DNA of 8,575 bases, from NCBI RefSeq assembly GCF_020686945.1, contig NZ_JAJEPR010000062.1, forward strand, positions 1 through 8,575. Direction: 5' to 3'. Position numbers and translations under genes: made by a program. Of this stretch, positions 5,123 through 8,575 are shown in pieces (within the stretch, counting starts at the first letter, position 1; each line of letters starts with the position of its first letter). The notes beneath the pieces are model-generated. The model was not told where the DNA came from, did not search any database, and saw only the letters and a list, made by a program, of their open reading frames with translations. Source of the DNA: Limivivens faecihominis. Lineage in GTDB: Bacteria; Bacillota; Clostridia; Lachnospirales; Lachnospiraceae.

Positions 5123-5644
5123 TCATACCGGCTTCCTGGTGTTCAGAATGGTTTCTGCTGTCTGCTGTGGTGTTTGATTGGAATTGTCCAGCCAAAAGCC
5201 GATCCGTGGTGTTGTCTGCATAAATGTATCGTATAAGGTTTCAACCGTAAAGCCGGAATAGCCTGTTTTCTCCCTGTATCGTTCCCTTTCTTTTATTGTT
5301 TCCACATCTGGACAAAGAACGACAACCTCAACAGGGTATTTATGCAGATAATTTATCATTCGGTTTAATTCATCACCGTAGTAGTTATCTTGGATCACTA
5401 CAGAAAAGCCGTTGTCAAAGTATGACCTTGCCGCATCAGCAGTCAATTTGTATCGAAGGTACAGCTGGCGGACTGCTTCCGCTGATGGGGTAGCTGACAT
5501 ATTTTCTCTGCCTGAAATAATCATTTTTCGGAACACATCACCACGAAGATGGACGCATTTTTCTATTGATTTTGCCAGTAAATCGGAAACTGTAGATTTT
5601 CCAGAAGCCATTAAGCCTGTAATGAGATAAATTTTTTGTTTCAT
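5123..5644 (-). CDS. P-loop kinase / AAA_33-like nucleotide-binding protein
   Basis: A 173-residue small P-loop protein. It begins directly with strand 1 and Walker A GLMASGKST (10-18). A DVF motif follows (36-38), then a hydrophobic strand ending in D86 (SVVIQDNYYG, Walker B-like or phosphoacceptor-binding), a strand EVVVLCPD (106-113) and an Arg/Lys/Glu-rich lid (118-127). The end, DNSNQTPQQTAETIL (153-167), is typical of small-molecule phosphotransferases such as the zeta-toxin / chloramphenicol phosphotransferase-like group. The substrate cannot be read from sequence, and drug resistance should not be assumed. GGAGG 7 bases before ATG and its own promoter support the start. It lies directly upstream of the tet promoter in the same orientation, so read-through into the tet leader is possible. 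Confidence 0.75.
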   Translation of the reverse strand: MKQKIYLITGLMASGKSTVSDLLAKSIEKCVHLRGDVFRKMIISGRENMSATPSAEAVRQLYLRYKLTADAARSYFDNGFSVVIQDNYYGDELNRMINYLHKYPVEVVVLCPDVETIKERERYREKTGYSGFTVETLYDTFMQTTPRIGFWLDNSNQTPQQTAETILNTRKPV

Positions 5645-5713
5645 TTCACTTCCTCCGGCACAAAAAATATGTACATGTAACTAATTCAACACATTTATAA
5701 TTTGAATAGGGAC

Positions 5714-5742
5714 ATTATAGCATTTACTAAATACAAATTCAA
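5714..5742 (-). promoter_or_regulatory. Sigma-A promoter of the kinase gene
   Basis: TTGAAT (complement 5737-5742) and a perfect TATAAT (complement 5714-5719) are spaced by 17 bases on the minus strand. The predicted start lies about 60 bases before the kinase ATG. The promoter lies inside the DNA beyond the maff2 junction, so the cargo brings its own transcription start. Confidence 0.82.
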
Positions 5743-5792
5743 TGTATACGGAAAGAAAGATATAAGGAGTGGGAGGGATTCCGCCGTAGTCG

Positions 5793-5834
5793 GCATTGTA
5801 GGAAAATCCAAAAGTTTAGATTTTCCCACAATGC
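5793..5834. repeat. 16 bp inverted repeat near the maff2 junction
   Basis: GCATTGTAGGAAAATC (5793-5808) and GATTTTCCCACAATGC (5819-5834) are complementary over 16 bases apart from one G-U position, with a 10-base loop. No T tract follows on either strand, so it is not a standard terminator. It sits about 85 bases from the point where maff2 breaks off. It may be a recombination or transposon end, or a folded RNA leader ahead of the kinase promoter. Confidence 0.65.
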
Positions 5835-5923
5835 TTATCTTTTGGTCTTTGGTTCGGAATAGTGTAGTGCTGGCGGTCTATCTCTTGTTTTCGGTTGCTT
5901 GCTTCCTTACCGTACATGAGCAT
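5816..5923 (-). other. 35-codon frame across the junction, probable gene remnant
   Basis: A frame starting MLMYGKEASNRKQEIDRQ overlaps the end of truncated maff2 in another phase and runs to a stop in the loop-side edge of the 16 bp inverted repeat. There is no ribosome site. The charged, helical composition looks coding-like, so it may be the tail of a gene joined to maff2 by recombination. I do not recognise the family. Confidence 0.25.
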
Positions 5924-6047
5924 TTGCGCCGGGATTGTCATTCCCATATCCTTCCAGAAGGTTTACGACACCCCACACGCCAAGACCTGCACCGATTGCG
6001 ACTACAAGAGTTTTTAAAGTTGTAATTGCACTGCTAAAAAACGCCAT
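5907..6047 (-). pseudogene. maff2: Truncated Maff2 small membrane protein
   Basis: The sequence begins MAFFSSAITTLKTLVVAIG and continues through GVWGVVNLLEGYGNDNPG, the characteristic start of the Maff2 family, a small hydrophobic protein encoded right after virD4 in Tn1549-like conjugation operons. Intact members are about 70 residues, with a second hydrophobic helix after a Gln/Lys-Gly-rich stretch. Here similarity stops at about residue 41 and the frame ends after 46 residues with the unrelated tail NAHVR. The second helix is lost, so the product is probably non-functional. GGTGA 6 bases before the ATG supports the start; an in-frame ATG two codons earlier is possible. This is the breakpoint between the transfer operon and the resistance cargo. 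Confidence 0.8.
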
Positions 6048-6061
6048 ATACATTCACCAAA

Positions 6062-6131
6062 ACTGACTTTTTTCAGGTGTTTACGGGAATGAAAAAACAC
6101 CGACTAAAAAGCCGGCGCACCTAATGTCAGT
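6062..6131. repeat. Nested inverted repeats in the virD4-maff2 gap
   Basis: An outer pair ACTGAC/GTCAGT (6062-6067 with 6126-6131) and an inner pair AGGTG/CACCT (6075-6079 with 6118-6122) enclose the terminator-like hairpin. A further 7 bp perfect pair GGTGTTT/AAACACC (6076-6082 with 6095-6101) shares bases with both. These folds exclude one another, which would suit a switch between termination and read-through; the function is inferred only. Confidence 0.45.
6092..6118 (-). terminator. Terminator-like hairpin between virD4 and maff2
   Basis: On the minus strand GCGCCGGC pairs with GTCGGTGT (arms about 6111-6118 and 6097-6104, with G-U pairs) around a T-rich loop and is followed by six T (complement 6092-6097). 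It would reduce transcription past virD4. It competes with other stems in the same gap, so it may be a conditional terminator in the transfer operon. Confidence 0.55.
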
Positions 6132-6168
6132 TATTCCTTTCCTCATTATTTTTCGTTCATTCCCAAGG

Positions 6169-8055
6169 TTACTCCGACAGTTCTACATGAATTACTTCCA
6201 CCTCTTCTTCAGATTTCGGTGTGTACTGCGGATTTAACTCTTTCTCAACTTTGTATCGGTTCTTCTCGTTTTCATCTGCAAGAAGCCGATAGTTTTTGTG
6301 TTTCGTGATATCATATTTGTCCGAGAAAAATGGTCTGGCACCACGGATCTGCAGGATACATTTTCCTCCATCCATGACTGCAATCTCATCTTCTGTCATC
6401 AGCTGTTTGCCTGTTTTCTGGTAATTCAATCCAAAAGACTTCTGATTACTCCTCGTCTCCGAAGTGTTATACAGGTCAATGGTTTCCTTACCCAGAAGCT
6501 CACTCATTTCCTTTAATGTGGTCTTCTCTTTCCCACCAAGGAATAAAGTCGTATCACAGTTGCCCAGAATGGTATCTGCACTATCCTTATACATTGCCTT
6601 TAACTGACTCTGTGACTGCAAAATAATAGAAGCAGAGATTTCCCTGCTTCGGATAGTTGCGATCAGCTTGTCAAACTGAGGAATTTGTCCGATGTTGGCA
6701 AACTCATCAGCGATGACACGCACATGCACCGGAAGTCTTCCACCATATTCATCATCTGCCTTATCGCAAAGCAGATTGAAAAGCTGTGACTGCAGCATCG
6801 CAATCACAAAGTTGAATGTGGTATCCGTATCGGACATAATCAGAAACAAGGCTGTTTTCCTGTCTCCGATCTTATCCAGCTCCATTTCATCGTAAGACAT
6901 GATCTCACGAAGCTCTGCGATATCAAATGGGGCAAGTCTGGCACCACAGGAAATCAAAATCGACTTCGCCGTTTTGCCGGCGGCCATTTTGTATTTTTTA
7001 TACTGTCTGACCGCAAAGTGCTGCGGATCTCTTTCTTCCAGTTCCTGGAACATCATATCCACTGGATTCTGGTAAGTTTCATCCTCTTCACGGGTTTCGC
7101 TTTCATTCAAAAGATCCAGAAGAGTATTCAGATTCTTTTCCTCTTCATCACCTTCATACCAGATAAAAGCAATCAGTGCTGTATACAGCAATTTCTCTGC
7201 TTTCACCCAAAAATCTTCGGAAGCTTTTTCCCCTTCGCCTTTGGTATTTACAATGATTGTTGTCACCAGCTTCAGGATATCTTTTTCAGACCGTATATAA
7301 GCAAATGGATTGTAATGAAGGGATTTAGAAAAATTGATCGTATTCAAAACCTTAATCACATAAGGCTCATATACCACTTTCCCGGATTTATCTTTGATGA
7401 CATTTCCATCTTTATCCCTCTTCGGCGGTCCCTTTGCTAACATCTTCCCGCACTCCTCGATCAGAGTGCCTTTGGGATCTGTAATGACCATGGAACAGTT
7501 CATCTGCATGACCGATGGTTTTACGAAAAAACGTGTCTTACCGGAACCACTGCCGCCGATAACTACAATATTTTTATTTCTTGCATATTTCGGTTGCTTC
7601 GGTCTGCTCTCCATCGTCAGTGCTTCTGTTGCTGTCAGTGGAATGTTCATCCATGGATCATCTGACATATAAGGCTTGATATCCTCTGCAGTTCCCCATC
7701 TGGCTGAACCATACTCGATTCCTTTCCGGAGTTTCTTTGCATCTGACTGTTTCTGCCAAACCAATAGTTTCAAAATAACTGCGACAGTAACTCCAACCAA
7801 TAGGTCTCTCAGGTCAAAACTTAGCAGAATTCCTGTAAAGATCCGATCTGCATGTTCCATCGCATATAACAGTTTGTTCCCTATATCTTCTCCGGGACTT
7901 CTCCTGTATAAGCAGGAGGCCCGGTCCGCATAAAAAGCGGTCAGAACATAGGGAAGATTCGTAAGAACCAGTTTCTTTTTATCCAGGGCGGACAGCCTGA
8001 CCCCAGCCTTATTCTTCCACTTCTGCATCAGCTTATTGCCGTGTTGTTTCATCAT
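6169..8055 (-). CDS. virD4: VirD4-like type IV coupling ATPase (Tn1549/CD1115 type)
   Basis: A 628-residue TraG/VirD4-family coupling protein that delivers the relaxase-DNA complex to the conjugation channel at the membrane. Two hydrophobic segments near the N-terminus (about 28-42 and 73-100) anchor it. The motor domain follows with Walker A GGSGSGKT (167-174), the family motif ITDPKG (191-196), Walker B VRVIADEF (445-452) and the ILQSQSQL segment (478-485). The length is normal and no frameshift is seen, so it should be functional. The C-terminus is acidic (about 595-628). It starts ATGATG, overlapping the pcfB stop by four bases (ATGA), a sign of translational coupling. In related elements maff2 and the channel genes follow; here maff2 is broken, so the coupling protein may lack a downstream partner operon in cis. 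Confidence 0.93.
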   Translation of the reverse strand: MMKQHGNKLMQKWKNKAGVRLSALDKKKLVLTNLPYVLTAFYADRASCLYRRSPGEDIGNKLLYAMEHADRIFTGILLSFDLRDLLVGVTVAVILKLLVWQKQSDAKKLRKGIEYGSARWGTAEDIKPYMSDDPWMNIPLTATEALTMESRPKQPKYARNKNIVVIGGSGSGKTRFFVKPSVMQMNCSMVITDPKGTLIEECGKMLAKGPPKRDKDGNVIKDKSGKVVYEPYVIKVLNTINFSKSLHYNPFAYIRSEKDILKLVTTIIVNTKGEGEKASEDFWVKAEKLLYTALIAFIWYEGDEEEKNLNTLLDLLNESETREEDETYQNPVDMMFQELEERDPQHFAVRQYKKYKMAAGKTAKSILISCGARLAPFDIAELREIMSYDEMELDKIGDRKTALFLIMSDTDTTFNFVIAMLQSQLFNLLCDKADDEYGGRLPVHVRVIADEFANIGQIPQFDKLIATIRSREISASIILQSQSQLKAMYKDSADTILGNCDTTLFLGGKEKTTLKEMSELLGKETIDLYNTSETRSNQKSFGLNYQKTGKQLMTEDEIAVMDGGKCILQIRGARPFFSDKYDITKHKNYRLLADENEKNRYKVEKELNPQYTPKSEEEVEVIHVELSE

Positions 8056-8543
8056 CGGCTCTGCTCCTGATGCCGGTTCTTTACTTTGTCCTTCGATTTC
8101 TTTGGCATCATTGCCCGGTAAGCTGCAAGACGCTTATGAATGGAAGGCTTATTCGCTTTTTGAATCTGTTTCTGGGAAAACTCACGGAAAGCAGCATTGA
8201 GGGCATCCTGATCACGTCCCTTGAAAAATACCAGATAAACCGGAGGCTCTTTGCTCTTGTCTTTTTTCAGAGCATAATTGATCCCGTATTTTCTGGCATA
8301 CCGTTCAAAGGACTTGATATTTTTGTCCGTGATCTCGATATTGACCATCCCGGCATTCTGTTTTGCCAGCTCTTTTACCGTGACCTTTCCCTGTTTTGGC
8401 TGATTTTTCTGTGCTTTCTTCTCTACTGATTTCTGCTTCTGATGACGCAGATACGCAACAAGAACCTTTTTCAACAGGTCTGCCGTAATCTTAGTAGTCC
8501 GAATACAGAACGTGACCGTTTTCTGAGTTACCTCTTCCTGCAT
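8052..8543 (-). CDS. pcfB: PcfB family relaxosome accessory protein (DUF3801)
   Basis: A 163-residue basic protein of the PcfB/DUF3801 family, which assists relaxase docking to the coupling protein in pCF10-like and Tn1549-like systems. The conserved core is visible: GKVTVKELAKQNAGMVNIEI (52-71), DKNIKSFERYARKYGI (73-88) and ALKKDKSKEPPVYLVFFKGR (91-110), with alternating strands and helices as in the family. The N-terminus lacks a signal peptide. The C-terminal tail is rich in Lys and Arg (about 127-163), which suits nucleic acid or acidic-partner binding. An ideal AAAGGAGGG stands 7 bases before the ATG. Its stop overlaps the start of virD4 by four bases, so the two should be co-translated. 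The window ends 32 bases upstream; the preceding gene is not visible apart from a possible stop codon in that stretch. Confidence 0.9.
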   Translation of the reverse strand: MQEEVTQKTVTFCIRTTKITADLLKKVLVAYLRHQKQKSVEKKAQKNQPKQGKVTVKELAKQNAGMVNIEITDKNIKSFERYARKYGINYALKKDKSKEPPVYLVFFKGRDQDALNAAFREFSQKQIQKANKPSIHKRLAAYRAMMPKKSKDKVKNRHQEQSR

Positions 8544-8575
8544 GACTTTTCCCTCCTTTCAGCGATTCAACTGCT

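Noticed and set aside
5123..5644. Chloramphenicol phosphotransferase assignment for the kinase
   Set aside because: The P-loop fold is similar, but no residues specific to that enzyme could be recognised, so only the general fold is claimed.
5702..6025. Plus-strand frame of 107 codons opposite maff2 and the kinase leader
   Set aside because: It begins with TTG without a ribosome site and is antisense to the recognisable Maff2 codons.
7018..7440. Plus-strand frame of 140 codons opposite virD4
   Set aside because: It is the shadow of a well-supported coupling-protein gene, with phenylalanine/isoleucine-rich composition typical of antisense frames.
8070..8429. Plus-strand frame of 119 codons opposite pcfB
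   Set aside because: It is antisense to the conserved PcfB core and has no ribosome site.

Overview
The window is a piece of a mosaic integrative and conjugative element of Tn916/Tn1549 type from a low- to medium-GC Firmicute, most likely a gut Clostridia (Lachnospiraceae/Ruminococcaceae-like) or a bacterium that shares elements with them. The evidence is a PcfB + VirD4 + Maff2 conjugation block, a small sigma-factor/helix-turn-helix pair like that of Tn916-family elements, and a ribosomal-protection tetracycline resistance gene with the leader design known from Tn916 tet(M). Every convincing gene reads on the minus strand, so transcription runs from high to low coordinates. No chromosomal housekeeping gene, tRNA or rRNA is visible, and the host cannot be named from this window.

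Right part (8543 down to 5907): pcfB and the VirD4-like coupling ATPase overlap by 4 bases. After a hairpin-rich gap comes maff2, normally the next gene of this transfer operon, but only its first ~41 codons remain before the sequence changes. This is a recombination junction: the rest of the transfer operon is missing here and is replaced by accessory DNA.

Middle part (5906 to about 1324): accessory cargo. It holds a strong 15-16 bp inverted repeat next to the junction, a P-loop kinase with its own promoter, and then tet(32)-like resistance. The tet gene lies behind a sigma-A promoter, two very short leader peptides and two intrinsic terminators (an attenuator). Its protein appears to be a mosaic, with a segment indistinguishable by eye from Tet(O). 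Downstream are an XRE regulator with two membrane helices (TTG start), a 36-base relic of a sigma-factor gene, and a SAM-dependent methyltransferase whose first residues look borrowed from another family.

Left part (1323 to 1): a strongly folded non-coding leader (four successive hairpins), the intact sigma-like gene overlapped by the small HTH gene, a clear terminator, and then about 395 bases without a confident gene. Those bases hold a pair of 17 bp direct repeats and a long interrupted hairpin (13-73). That stretch resembles a cis-acting processing or recombination region (oriT, sso or integrase arm sites), which is an inference.

Together this looks like an ICE whose conjugation operon was cut at maff2 by accumulation of a tetracycline-resistance cargo block. 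Nothing seen amounts to a wholly new system. The items most worth checking are the maff2 junction, the uncharacterised kinase and XRE-membrane genes flanking tet, the sigma relic, and the folded non-coding regions at 13-73 and 1198-1316.
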